64,000 nt of DNA, taken from positions 1-64,000 of the forward strand of contig NZ_AWGC01000015.1 in the NCBI RefSeq assembly GCF_000495835.1. The letters are read 5' to 3'. The stretch is from Asticcacaulis sp. AC402. Lineage in GTDB: Bacteria; Pseudomonadota; Alphaproteobacteria; Caulobacterales; Caulobacteraceae. Under the pieces are notes generated by a model. It was not told where the DNA came from and searched no databases. It worked only from the letters and a program-made list of their open reading frames with translations. This document shows positions 19,180 through 27,139 of the stretch, in pieces. The translations under genes and the position numbers were made by a program. Numbering within the stretch: position 1 is the stretch's first letter; each line of letters opens with the position of its first letter.

Positions 19180-20729
19180 GCGGCCTTCTGCACGTCGTCT
19201 GGTTCAAGCGGGATCTGCGCATCCATGATCATCGTGCGCTGGCGGCGGCGGCGGCGGCGGGCCCGGTTCTGCCGCTGTATATCGTAGAGCCGGCCTTTTG
19301 GGCGCAGGCGGATGCGTCGGCGCGACAATGGGCATTCGCGGCGGAAAGCCTGCGCGAACTTCAGGCAGCTTTGGGGGCGTTGGGTCAGTCCCTTTGCGTG
19401 TTGAGGGGCGATGCCGTCGAGATATTCCGGAAAATTCATGCACGGCAAGGTATTGCCGGGCTGTGGAGCCACGAAGAAACGGGCAATGGCTGGACCTATG
19501 CGCGAGATATCGCCGTTTCGTCCTGGGCGAAGAGTGAAGCGGTGCCGTGGCGTGAGTTCAGGCAGTTTGGTGTCCAGCGGCGCCTGAAATCGAGAGACGG
19601 CTGGGCGAAAGCGTGGGACCGCGACATGGCCGAGACAGTCACGTTGGCGCCGAAGTCTCTGCCTGGGTTGGCGCGCGCGTGGCCCGGTTATATTCCCACT
19701 GCGGCAGAACTTGGTCTGGAGCCTGATCCGTGTCCAGGTCGTCAGCCGGGTGGTCGACAGGCAGGGCGTGCGTCTCTCGAAAGTTTTCTAAACGAACGCG
19801 GACGCGATTATCGCTACCAGATGTCGAGTCCAGTGACGGCGTTCGAAGCCAGTTCGCGCGTTTCCCCGCACCTCACCTGGGGAACGCTTTCCCTTCGTGA
19901 GGTGACCCAGGCGACCCGGGGGCGGATGCGGGATTTAAATGCCGCGGATCGGGCTCAGGCGAAGGCATGGCGCGCGTCGATGATTTCCTTTGCCGGGCGT
20001 TTGCACTGGCATTGCCACTTTATGCAAAAGCTGGAAGACGAGCCGAGGCTCGAGTTTGAAAATCTGCATCCGGCCTATGATGGCCTGCGTCCTGAACTTG
20101 CCGACGATCGGGTTCTGGCGGCGTGGAAGCATGGGCAGACGGGGTATCCGTTCGTTGATGCCTGCATGCGCGCGCTTGACCATCACGGGTGGATTAATTT
20201 CCGGATGCGAGCGATGTTGATATCGTTCGCCAGTTATCATTTGTGGTTACCGTGGCGGGCCAGCGGTCTGCACCTGGCGCGTTTGTTCGTCGACTACGAG
20301 CCCGGGATCCACTGGCCACAGGTGCAGATGCAGTCGGGTACGACTGGGATTAACACTGTGCGCGTCTACAATCCGGTCAAACAGGGGTATGATCAGGATC
20401 CAACAGGCGACTTCGTGCGGCGCTATGTGCCGGAACTTGGTCCGGTGCCGGGCAGTTTCATCCATGAACCATGGCAGTGGGACGGGGCCAAAGGGCTCGC
20501 TTATCCCCGTCCGATTGTCGATCATGCGCTGGCAGCCAAGGCTGCGCGTGACACGCTGTACGGCCTGCGAGACAACAGCGCTCATAAGACGGTGTCGAAC
20601 CAGATTGCGGCAAAGCACGGAAGTCGTAGGGCTGGCCTGCCGATGACCGCGCCGGCGCGCGGCGGGAGGTCGCAAGGAGCCAGGCTGAATGAGGTTACGG
20701 GCGCACAGCTGATGCTGGATCTGGATTGA
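19176..20729 (+). CDS. Deoxyribodipyrimidine photolyase/cryptochrome-family protein
   Basis: 517 residues in the normal order. The N-terminal alpha/beta domain opens LLHVVWFKRDLRIHDHRAL. The FAD domain shows SPHLTWGTLSLREV, WRASMISFAGRLHWHCHF, TGYPFVDACMRALDHHGWINFRMR and DYEPGIHWPQVQMQSG, then RVYNPVKQGYDQDPTG. The HWPQVQMQSGTTG stretch replaces the SNWQWVAGSG-type sequence of class I CPD photolyases, placing it in a separate, longer bacterial subgroup. It uses a GTG start overlapping the previous gene by four bases, with GAGGAG about 12 bases upstream, so the two are translationally coupled. Light-driven DNA repair is the likely role. Confidence 0.92.
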   Translation: MSGLLHVVWFKRDLRIHDHRALAAAAAAGPVLPLYIVEPAFWAQADASARQWAFAAESLRELQAALGALGQSLCVLRGDAVEIFRKIHARQGIAGLWSHEETGNGWTYARDIAVSSWAKSEAVPWREFRQFGVQRRLKSRDGWAKAWDRDMAETVTLAPKSLPGLARAWPGYIPTAAELGLEPDPCPGRQPGGRQAGRASLESFLNERGRDYRYQMSSPVTAFEASSRVSPHLTWGTLSLREVTQATRGRMRDLNAADRAQAKAWRASMISFAGRLHWHCHFMQKLEDEPRLEFENLHPAYDGLRPELADDRVLAAWKHGQTGYPFVDACMRALDHHGWINFRMRAMLISFASYHLWLPWRASGLHLARLFVDYEPGIHWPQVQMQSGTTGINTVRVYNPVKQGYDQDPTGDFVRRYVPELGPVPGSFIHEPWQWDGAKGLAYPRPIVDHALAAKAARDTLYGLRDNSAHKTVSNQIAAKHGSRRAGLPMTAPARGGRSQGARLNEVTGAQLMLDLD

Positions 20730-20780
20730 CGACCAAGGACCTTGACGACGTTACGAACATTTTAGCTGGCCATGAGACCG

Positions 20781-20993
20781 CTATTTGTAGCTTGCGCGAT
20801 TGGCGGTCATTCTGCGTACGCGTTTGCGCAAAGCCCTGTAGCGACTTGTGCGAAGGTTTTCCCGCATCAATGCCTTAACCTGATCGGCTGACAGGCCGTG
20901 GTTATGTTTGATAGTTTCGAAGCCAATATGGTCGCTGAGCGCCATGTCGATAATTTCGTCGATGGTAGCTGCGTCAAGGTTTTTGTAGGTCAT
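20781..20993 (-). CDS. TIGR03643/DUF2805 family small protein
   Basis: 70 residues: TIDEIIDMALSDHIGFETIKHNHGLS followed by a basic C-terminus (RYRALRKRVRRM). The helix-turn-helix-like N-terminal half plus the basic tail suggests nucleic-acid binding, which is an inference. The family is uncharacterised and, as I recall, often lies near photolyase genes, as here, where it converges with the photolyase gene. The ATG at 20993 (MTYKNLDAATID) is chosen; the frame is open further upstream but without similarity. Confidence 0.85.
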   Translation of the reverse strand: MTYKNLDAATIDEIIDMALSDHIGFETIKHNHGLSADQVKALMRENLRTSRYRALRKRVRRMTANRASYK

Positions 20994-21215
20994 GTTTTGT
21001 GTCTCACACGGGGATGCCAGCCAGGAGCGCCAGTATCCGATTTGCCGAGCCGCGGGCTGGCTTGCTGTACCAACCCTCAATGACCTTGACTCATTTCGGG
21101 TTGGCAAACGCGCTAAAAAACGTTTCTGGCGCGGCTGGGCTGTTGCCAGGAGCCATCGGGGCCTCAAGTGCGGCGGCGCCTGAGCCGAAAAAATGCTAAT
21201 CCCAAGCGTCTTCGT

Positions 21216-22274
21216 TTATTGGGCGTGGATTTCTATATGGGTCGGACATTGAATACCTCGGCGATAGTGGGCGCGGAGCTGTTTGATGATGGAGACGTTC
21301 AGGCCCCGGTCCGGTTTGAGATCGTTACGGATCAGGTCGTACAATCCGTGGTCTGGCAGGTCCAGGACACGTTCGGCTATCAGCAGGGCGGGGTCGTCAA
21401 GAGCTGCCTCTTCGCCTCTAAAAAAGCTCGACAGGATCATATCCATTTCCCTGAATCCACGATAGGTGGCGCGGTAAACAAGCCGGCGACGCCTCGCTTC
21501 GTAAGAATCTTGGTCGCGGCCGGCAGCCTGGACGGTTGTCATGGCTTGCGCCACAACGCAGGCCATGCCGTCGATCAGGGCATCAGCAACGGTGGCTCGG
21601 CCAAGATTGATTTGGCGCACAACCGAAAGGCGAGCTAGGATGGATAGGGAGTGTGCGTTCAGCCCGCCGCCAAGTTGGACCTCGACACCGTGGCGTGAAG
21701 CGTAACGGGCAAGAGATGTTATACGACCGAGCTCGACTTCGAGACGGTCGAGGTCGGTGCTGTCGATCGCCTCACAGAGAGACAGGGTATCGAGCTCGAT
21801 GGCTTCGAAGCCAGCCCTTAGCGCCGCCTCAATAGTGTCGAGGTTTGGTTCGACGCAGATGACAGTTCGAATGCCAGCTCCGCCCAGGCTGGATATCACC
21901 CGATGGATGTGGTTAACGTTGAATTTGAGCGAGAGACCGGCGCCAACCATGGCTCGAACACGGGTTTCGGCGCCCAGGTATACGGCATTAGGACGGTGAT
22001 CCAGAGCCAGGGCTACCGAGTCGGTTGCGGGGGTCATGCGAAGATTAAACGCGGCTTCGACGAGGTGGCAGGCCAGGGCACAGTCGCGCAGATCCGTTTC
22101 GGTGACCAACCCACGATCTTCCGTTATGTGAAGCATGACGCCGTTGGCGCCACCTTTGAGAGCAGCTGAGGCCAGACTACCGAGCGAGACGCGGCCCTGC
22201 GGGGCGATGCCCGGCAGTAAGGCTGCTGTCTCAAGGCTTACCGTGAGACGCTTCGGCGTGTGGACTCCGTTCAT
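21216..22274 (-). CDS. Fusion of a PdxJ-like barrel lacking catalytic residues with an SdhE-like domain
   Basis: 352 residues. Residues 8-250 follow pyridoxine 5'-phosphate synthase PdxJ: AALKGGANGVMLHITEDRG, NLRMTPATDSVALALDHRP, SLGGAGIRTVICVEPN, GFEAIELDT, GVEVQLGGGLN and QINLGRATVADALIDGM. Catalytic positions are changed: E. coli Arg47, Glu72 and the GHG His correspond to Thr, Arg and Gly here, and the NIDH motif is absent. Residues 261-318 (RRRRLVYRATYRGFREMD, ending DLPDHGLYDLI) match the FAD-assembly factor SdhE, with the RGxxE motif intact (272-276). A tail of about 34 residues follows. Domain reading is confident; function is unknown. Only a weak GAGAG precedes the ATG. Confidence 0.87.
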   Translation of the reverse strand: MNGVHTPKRLTVSLETAALLPGIAPQGRVSLGSLASAALKGGANGVMLHITEDRGLVTETDLRDCALACHLVEAAFNLRMTPATDSVALALDHRPNAVYLGAETRVRAMVGAGLSLKFNVNHIHRVISSLGGAGIRTVICVEPNLDTIEAALRAGFEAIELDTLSLCEAIDSTDLDRLEVELGRITSLARYASRHGVEVQLGGGLNAHSLSILARLSVVRQINLGRATVADALIDGMACVVAQAMTTVQAAGRDQDSYEARRRRLVYRATYRGFREMDMILSSFFRGEEAALDDPALLIAERVLDLPDHGLYDLIRNDLKPDRGLNVSIIKQLRAHYRRGIQCPTHIEIHAQ

Positions 22275-22291
22275 AATAAAGCTCTCTCATC

Positions 22292-22393
22292 TGAGCGGGA
22301 TGCGTTTTGATGGAATCAAAATCCTGCTCTACGTTTTTGTTTTGTCGCGCAATTTTTCCGAAACGTGGCGCCCGCTTTCTCGAATTGCGCTCT
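22292..22393. repeat. Composite palindromic repeat, copy 3 (B-A arrangement)
   Basis: B hairpin (GAGCGGGATGCGTTTTGATGG paired with ATCAAAATCCTGCTC), linker GTTTTTGTTTTGTC, then a more diverged A hairpin ending ATTGCGCTC. It lies between the divergent PdxJ/SdhE-like and ABC1 kinase genes, in a 296-bp gap where nothing else was recognised, so here it would sit in the promoter region rather than at a 3' end. Confidence 0.75.
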
Positions 22394-22570
22394 TGGGTGA
22401 CTCGCAGGGCGAGGTAATTTTTTTGCGTCCTTGTTTGCACAAGCTGACCGGATACGAAGTCACGCCGCGCGAAGATGAGTGACAAGATGACGCGGTGAAA
22501 AGGTTTGGATATTTGAACTGGTGTCGGCGCGGATGCGTATTGGTGAAGACACAACAAGACGGCTAGCAAA

Positions 22571-23887
22571 ATGTTCAAGCGCACGACCGTGCCCACCAGC
22601 CCAGCTAAGCGACTGCTCGCTCTGGGAGGGCTGGCCGCTGCGGGTGTCGGCAGTGTTGTCGTCGAAGGTGCGAAGCAACTGGCACGCGGCCGCAAGCCTG
22701 ACCTCGGCGCGCTGATTTTCAGTGGATCGACCGGGTTGCAGGTCGCTGAGCATCTTGCCAGGATGCGTGGCGCGGCGATGAAGGTTGGTCAAATCCTGTC
22801 GATGGACAATGGTGATTTGCTGCCGCCGGAGTTTAGCCAGGCATTGGCGCAGTTGCAGCAGGCGGCGCACACAATGCCGAACCATCAGGTCGACAGTGTG
22901 CTGCGGGCGGGGTGGGGTGCCGGGTGGCGCGACGCTTTTCACGCTTTCAGCCCTGCGCCCATTGCGGCCGCTTCAATTGGTCAGGTGCACAAGGCTGTTT
23001 TGAAGTCCGGGCAAGTCCTCGCGGTCAAAATACAGTTCCCGAACGTGAAGACGAGTATCGACGCGGATGTGGCAAATATATCGGGGCTGTTGAAGGCCGC
23101 CGGGTTGGCGAATAGCCTGAAGGGATTGGATAGCTTGATTGAAAAGGCGCGCGTGCAGTTACATCAGGAGACGGATTATCTGCGCGAGGCGGACTTCATG
23201 GAGAGTTACAGGGCTGAGCTTGCTGGTTCGCCGCAATACCTGGTCCCTGCCGCTTATGAGCCGCTGACCCGACCCAATATCCTGGCTATGGATTTCATGG
23301 AAGGGGAGGATCTGGAGACGGTTGTCAATGAAAGCCAGGCTATGCGTGACCAGACGGCGACGCGGTTGTTCGAGTTGTGCTTGAAAGAACTGTTCGCGCT
23401 GGGCGTCATGCAGACCGATCCGAATTTCGCCAATTACAAGTGGGTACGAAAGACCGGGCAGATTGTGTTATTGGATTTTGGCGCCACACGTCCTGTGCCT
23501 GACCAGACGGTCCTGGCGTATCGCAAGTTGATGCAGGCGGGTCTTAACGAGGATCGCGAGGCCGTGCGTGCGGCACTGGTGGACATCGGAATGATGACCG
23601 AGGGCGTAAACCTGAGATATGCCGGCGAGATAAAAACCATGATGGATGTGATGATACGACATTTCGGTCGTGCCACAGTCGATTTTGCCGATCGCACCTT
23701 CGTGCCGGTGATTAAAGCCCAGGGCAGCAAGATTGCCCTGGACCGGTCTACATGGCACGTGCCGCCGGCCGATACTCTGTTCGTGCAGCGCAAGCTAACG
23801 GGGACGGCGATGTTTGGCGTCAAGGCCAAAGCCCGTATAGGGTTGCGCGGGTTGGTGGTCGAGGCTTTGCGCGGGAACGGTTCGTGA
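22571..23887 (+). CDS. ABC1/COQ8/UbiB-family atypical kinase
   Basis: 438 residues. Hallmarks: KxGQ motif in MKVGQILSMDNG, the Ala-rich nucleotide loop PIAAASIGQVHKAVL, the ATP-site Lys in LAVKIQFP, EGEDLETV, the QTDPNFANYKW catalytic-loop equivalent and the LLDFGATR (DFG) motif. An N-terminal hydrophobic stretch (about 14-32, LLALGGLAAAGVGSVVVEG) may associate it with the membrane. Family members support ubiquinone biosynthesis or lipid-linked quinone handling by ATPase activity. No ubi genes are adjacent. It sits between the PdxJ/SdhE fusion and the DUF3429 gene, in the photolyase-bearing region. Confidence 0.93.
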   Translation: MFKRTTVPTSPAKRLLALGGLAAAGVGSVVVEGAKQLARGRKPDLGALIFSGSTGLQVAEHLARMRGAAMKVGQILSMDNGDLLPPEFSQALAQLQQAAHTMPNHQVDSVLRAGWGAGWRDAFHAFSPAPIAAASIGQVHKAVLKSGQVLAVKIQFPNVKTSIDADVANISGLLKAAGLANSLKGLDSLIEKARVQLHQETDYLREADFMESYRAELAGSPQYLVPAAYEPLTRPNILAMDFMEGEDLETVVNESQAMRDQTATRLFELCLKELFALGVMQTDPNFANYKWVRKTGQIVLLDFGATRPVPDQTVLAYRKLMQAGLNEDREAVRAALVDIGMMTEGVNLRYAGEIKTMMDVMIRHFGRATVDFADRTFVPVIKAQGSKIALDRSTWHVPPADTLFVQRKLTGTAMFGVKAKARIGLRGLVVEALRGNGS

Positions 23888-23947
23888 GACGCGTGACTTG
23901 CCAATTGCCAGGCGCTGATGTGCGATGCGCAGGCTTTTCACGCGTCT
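23887..23947. terminator. Long-loop inverted repeat after the ABC1 kinase gene
   Basis: Perfect 10-bp arms AGACGCGTGA (23887-23896) and TCACGCGTCT (23938-23947) start at the kinase stop codon. The loop is about 40 bases and lacks a U-tract, so a terminator role is tentative. Confidence 0.35.
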
Positions 23948-24028
23948 GACAGGCGGGCACGCGGCTGCGGCTACGTGTCAATTCAGCCTTGGGAAAAGGA
24001 GTCCCGCTCTCATCGACAAGCACTCTGT

Positions 24029-24508
24029 CTACGACAGGTGCGCGGCTATAACAAAGTGCTGCGCCGATGCTGTCGCGAGTAGGCAAGGAACTACCAGGGC
24101 GGTGGTCAACTGGCGCAGTCTGTAGAAGTTTTCGGGGAGAAAACCCTGCCTGCATAAGTTGCCGTCCACCCAAAGAGCGATGCAGAGGCCAAGTGCCAGG
24201 ACAATACAAGCGCCCGACGGGCTGGCGGTGAAGAGCAGAACCACACCCCATCCTTGCAGAGCCAGCAGATTGCTGATGATGATGATCCAGGCTTTAGGCG
24301 CTGGTTCGGTCAGAAAGAAGCTCCACTGAATGCCACCCAGGAATGACAGAATAACTGCAGCGTAAACCACGGCTGCATAGGCAGGATCGAAAGGAAGCTG
24401 CAACAGACGCCAGGCTGCTAAAGAGCAGCCGAGGAAGGGCAGGGCGCCGGCCAAGGTGAGCGGTGTGACGAAAGGGTGCAGGGTCTGTCCCGTGGATTTC
24501 TTAGTCAT
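24029..24508 (-). CDS. DUF3429 family membrane protein
   Basis: 159 residues with about five hydrophobic segments: PLTLAGALPFLGCSLAAW, YAAVVYAAVILSFLGGIQW, AWIIIISNLLALQGWGVVLLF, CIVLALGLCIALWV and TTALVVPCLLATASA. The SFLGGIQW motif after the second helix and LPENFYRLR between the last two are typical of DUF3429. It is an integral inner-membrane protein of unknown function. The open frame continues upstream to 24589, but that part belongs to a decayed copy of the secreted-protein gene further upstream, so the ATG at 24508 (MTKKSTGQ) is used. Convergent with the ABC1 kinase gene. Confidence 0.87.
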   Translation of the reverse strand: MTKKSTGQTLHPFVTPLTLAGALPFLGCSLAAWRLLQLPFDPAYAAVVYAAVILSFLGGIQWSFFLTEPAPKAWIIIISNLLALQGWGVVLLFTASPSGACIVLALGLCIALWVDGNLCRQGFLPENFYRLRQLTTALVVPCLLATASAQHFVIAAHLS

Positions 24509-24519
24509 TGTGTTTCGCA

Positions 24520-24740
24520 AATCGCATCTGGTGTAGCCATGTACGCGATAAACGACCCCACCCGCAATGGCCTGGGCGGTTATGGTCACGGGTGTGACCT
24601 CATCGACCCCGCTGCGGGTCCGGTTCAGGACGAGCGCCGACTCGCCAGTAGCGTTGAAAAACAGATTTGACCCTCAGGGTGCGCGATCGTACTGATGGGG
24701 CTCAACTCAATCATAAAGACAAAATTCGGGGACAGGAGCA
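24520..24740 (-). pseudogene. Remnant of a paralogue of the adjacent Ig-like secreted protein
   Basis: Translation gives NLFFNATGESALVLN, SGVDEVTPVTITAQAI and, in another frame, IELSPISTIAHPEG. These match NLFSNGTGEASEVLT, SGVDQATPVTIAAQTI and VEVTPLSAIDSAGG of the intact gene at 24836-25675. A frameshift and an in-frame TGA near 24670 separate the two parts. Both ends of the gene are missing. It is a truncated duplicate fused in frame ahead of the DUF3429 gene. Confidence 0.8.
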
Positions 24741-24835
24741 CTGTTCCCCACAAGTTTGGAGCACGTGCCCGGTAGGCCAACGCTCGCCACGCGGCACGAC
24801 GAAACTGCGAGGAGCAAGAAACGTGAGGAGATGGC

Positions 24836-25675
24836 TCAGAAGCCAGGCTTTTTGACAGGTTTGGTCGGTGCGATCGGCTTGGGCGTCGGTTTCGGCAGCA
24901 GGTTTGTCGACAACGGTTGAAGCACGACGGTCTGGCTGAGGCTGCGGCCCGCGCGAGTCGCGGTGATGGTCACCGGCGTCGGTTGCAGCACGCGCGTCCT
25001 GGGGGTTACGGCGAAGGTGCTGACAAACTCGGTAAACCGGCCGGGTGAAACTTCGGTGCGCTGTTCGCCCACCTTAATGGTCGACGGCAGGTTGATCAGG
25101 CCAGCCGGGCTGGCCGTCAGGTTGACGGTAACCTCGCCGTAAAATATGCCGCTGCCGTCTCCGATCTCTACCCGACCGGATATCGATCCATTGTGCGCCA
25201 GACGGTCGCTGCTGAGGCTGAAGGCGTTGAGACGGGCTGGCGTCAGCGTAATTGACGTGGTGTGGACGGTGCCATATCTGACATTGCCTGACATGGCGAT
25301 GGTCTGGGCGGCTATGGTTACCGGCGTCGCCTGGTCGACACCGCTGCTGATTCGGGTCAGGACCTCAGAGGCCTCACCCGTGCCATTCGAGAAGAGATTT
25401 TCACCTCCCGCTGAGTCGATGGCGCTGAGGGGCGTGACTTCGACGCGATTTCTCACGGTGCATCCGCGTGGGACGGGCGCCGAAAACGTGGTCTTTACCT
25501 TGAACTGGTCCACGCCGCCGATCACGGTCGTGCGGTCGACGCTGACGCCTGTGATCGTGATGCTCTCGGGCGGGGGACAGTCCTGCGCCCCGACTGATAC
25601 GGGCACCGTCAGGACCAGGCTTAGGACGGTCCACATGACAAGGTTGCGGCGAATTGACATTGATAATTCAGGCAT
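24836..25675 (-). CDS. Secreted Ig-like repeat protein of unknown function
   Basis: 279 residues. After a signal peptide (hydrophobic core WTVLSLVLTVPVSVGAQ, about residues 15-32) come three beta-sandwich-like repeats of about 70-80 residues, with recurring PVTITA(T/Q) and TSITLTPAR strand motifs, such as PVTIAAQTIAMSG and PVTITATRAGRS. The C-terminus is a Pro/Lys-rich tail (PKPTPKPIAPTKPVKKPGF). The ATG at 25675 has a GGGGG ribosome site; a TTG 18 bases upstream is less likely. It is the last intact gene of the secretin-containing block. Export to the periplasm or surface is inferred from the signal peptide. A decayed copy lies immediately downstream. Confidence 0.8.
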   Translation of the reverse strand: MPELSMSIRRNLVMWTVLSLVLTVPVSVGAQDCPPPESITITGVSVDRTTVIGGVDQFKVKTTFSAPVPRGCTVRNRVEVTPLSAIDSAGGENLFSNGTGEASEVLTRISSGVDQATPVTIAAQTIAMSGNVRYGTVHTTSITLTPARLNAFSLSSDRLAHNGSISGRVEIGDGSGIFYGEVTVNLTASPAGLINLPSTIKVGEQRTEVSPGRFTEFVSTFAVTPRTRVLQPTPVTITATRAGRSLSQTVVLQPLSTNLLPKPTPKPIAPTKPVKKPGF

Positions 25676-25747
25676 TGAAAGACCCCCTTTCAAGGACTTG
25701 GGTCAGGGACCCGGGCGTTTGTAAAAACTTCAGGACTGCTGCTGCAT

Positions 25748-26908
25748 CTACTCGAACGCCTGGCGCCAGTTACCGTGTTTGGGGCCTCTAAGCTGCAGCA
25801 CCCTGATACTGCTGTGATAGGACTCACCCGTCGCCAAACCGTCACCGGGCAGGTTCCAGACGATGATCATGCCCAGGTCGCTGCTGCCAGAAATGGGCGC
25901 TGCCTTGGTGACCCGAACGAGCTTTGCGGGGATGTTTCCGGGGTCCTGGACGAAGGTCGCAGCGGTCCACGGTGCCGCCAGGTTTTTGCCCTCGAACAGG
26001 CGGAAGGTGCACTGGTCCGTCCCCTTGGCGAATCCAAGCAGATCATACAGGGGCTTGGCCCGAAGCGTCAGAGTCTGGCCATTGGTACCGTACTCGAAAC
26101 CGCACTCCCAATTGCCTCGTGCCGAGGTCGCCGAAACGGTATAGCCCTCGATGCGGGCCTCGATGACGGCCTCCTGAAGCCTGACAAGCTGCAAATCTGA
26201 CTCGACATAGTCGATCGCGCGCGACATCCGCTCGGAGATAAAATCCGTGCCGTTGGCGACCTGAACAAAGATGGTCTTTGGGCCCGAGGCTCCGGTCACG
26301 ACGTGTTCGACCTTGCCGTTGCTGCCGAGCGGCCACCAAATAGCGCCGGCAAAGCCTGGGTCTTGCGATGTGCGGAACTGGTTGGCCGTGCCTTCGAACT
26401 CGACTTTCATGGCCACATTGCCATAGGTAAACCCACGGGTTTCCTGCAGCGTCAGGTTGGTCAGACGCGGGTTTGCGAAGGTTATGTCGCTGCTGACGAT
26501 GTTGGAATGGACAAATGTCGCCGGGCTGGAGGGCGAGGGACCACGGACCTGAAGGTAGACCCGTTTAGTACCGTTGCCGATCGATAGATTGTAGCTGGGC
26601 TGAGCAATAAAGGTCTGCCAGCCAGCGCCGGCAAAATTGGGGTCCTCCGACACACGGTACTGGGTCACACCGGCCGGCGTACCACCGAGGACGATGTCCA
26701 GAATAACGCTGCGTTCGCGGGTGGCGGTGGCGCCGGCATTCATCCGGAAGCTGGAGATGACCGGGTTGAAACTAACCACGGGGGTGATCGGCTTCTTGAG
26801 GATGGGGGCGACCAGCTTGTTGCCGGTGGGCTTCACCTGGGCGAGGGCGGTACCAGCCAAGGACAGGCTCAGTAGGGAAGTGGTAAGAACAAGGGCAAGC
26901 TTACGCAT
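25748..26908 (-). CDS. Secreted protein with two WxxY-type extracellular repeats
   Basis: 386 residues with signal peptide (MRKLALVLTTSLLSLSLAGTALA) and a following Pro/Lys-rich segment (LVAPILKKPITPVVSF). Two copies of an extracellular beta-repeat are visible: YRVSEDPNFAGAGW ... GNGTKRVYLQVRG (about 85-125) and FRTSQDPGFAGAIWW ... SGPKTIFVQVANG (about 180-220). This SExxFxGAxW/GxKxVYVQ pattern occurs in many exported bacterial proteins. The C-terminal 150 residues (WECGFEYGTNGQTLTL, GTDQCTFRLFEGK) form another probable beta domain with one Cys pair. It lies between the 279- and 534-residue secreted proteins on the same strand. AAAGGA before the ATG supports the start. Confidence 0.8.
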   Translation of the reverse strand: MRKLALVLTTSLLSLSLAGTALAQVKPTGNKLVAPILKKPITPVVSFNPVISSFRMNAGATATRERSVILDIVLGGTPAGVTQYRVSEDPNFAGAGWQTFIAQPSYNLSIGNGTKRVYLQVRGPSPSSPATFVHSNIVSSDITFANPRLTNLTLQETRGFTYGNVAMKVEFEGTANQFRTSQDPGFAGAIWWPLGSNGKVEHVVTGASGPKTIFVQVANGTDFISERMSRAIDYVESDLQLVRLQEAVIEARIEGYTVSATSARGNWECGFEYGTNGQTLTLRAKPLYDLLGFAKGTDQCTFRLFEGKNLAAPWTAATFVQDPGNIPAKLVRVTKAAPISGSSDLGMIIVWNLPGDGLATGESYHSSIRVLQLRGPKHGNWRQAFE

Positions 26909-26935
26909 AGTGGAATCCTTTTCTTGGAATGGAGT

Positions 26936-27030
26936 CTAAGGCAGCAAAAGGTCTTTCAGGATTTTGCCCTGATCGGGCGGCAGGTCAGGCCAGATCAGAC
27001 GGGCAGCGTCACGGCGAGCGCGGGTAGAGT
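26936..27030 (-). pseudogene. Remnant of the C-terminus of a second TPR-secretin gene
   Basis: The frame ending at the TAG at 26936-26938 reads TRARRDAARLIWPDLPPDQ then GKILKDLLLP and stop. The intact secretin gene at 28882-30516 ends TRARKDDARLTWPDLPNDQ then GEILKDLLLP and stop. Only about 30 codons remain and similarity is lost upstream. It lies between two secreted-protein genes, indicating duplication of the secretin with later loss. The rest of the gap to 27139 shows no gene. Confidence 0.85.
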
Positions 27031-27139
27031 TTTTCGGTGACGCCTTTTGGAATCCTTTGTTGTTTTTGGCTCAGGCGGTAGTCGAGGGCCGCACCGGGAC
27101 GGCGCCTTAGCGTCGCCCAGGTGCGGCTGGATCGACGAT

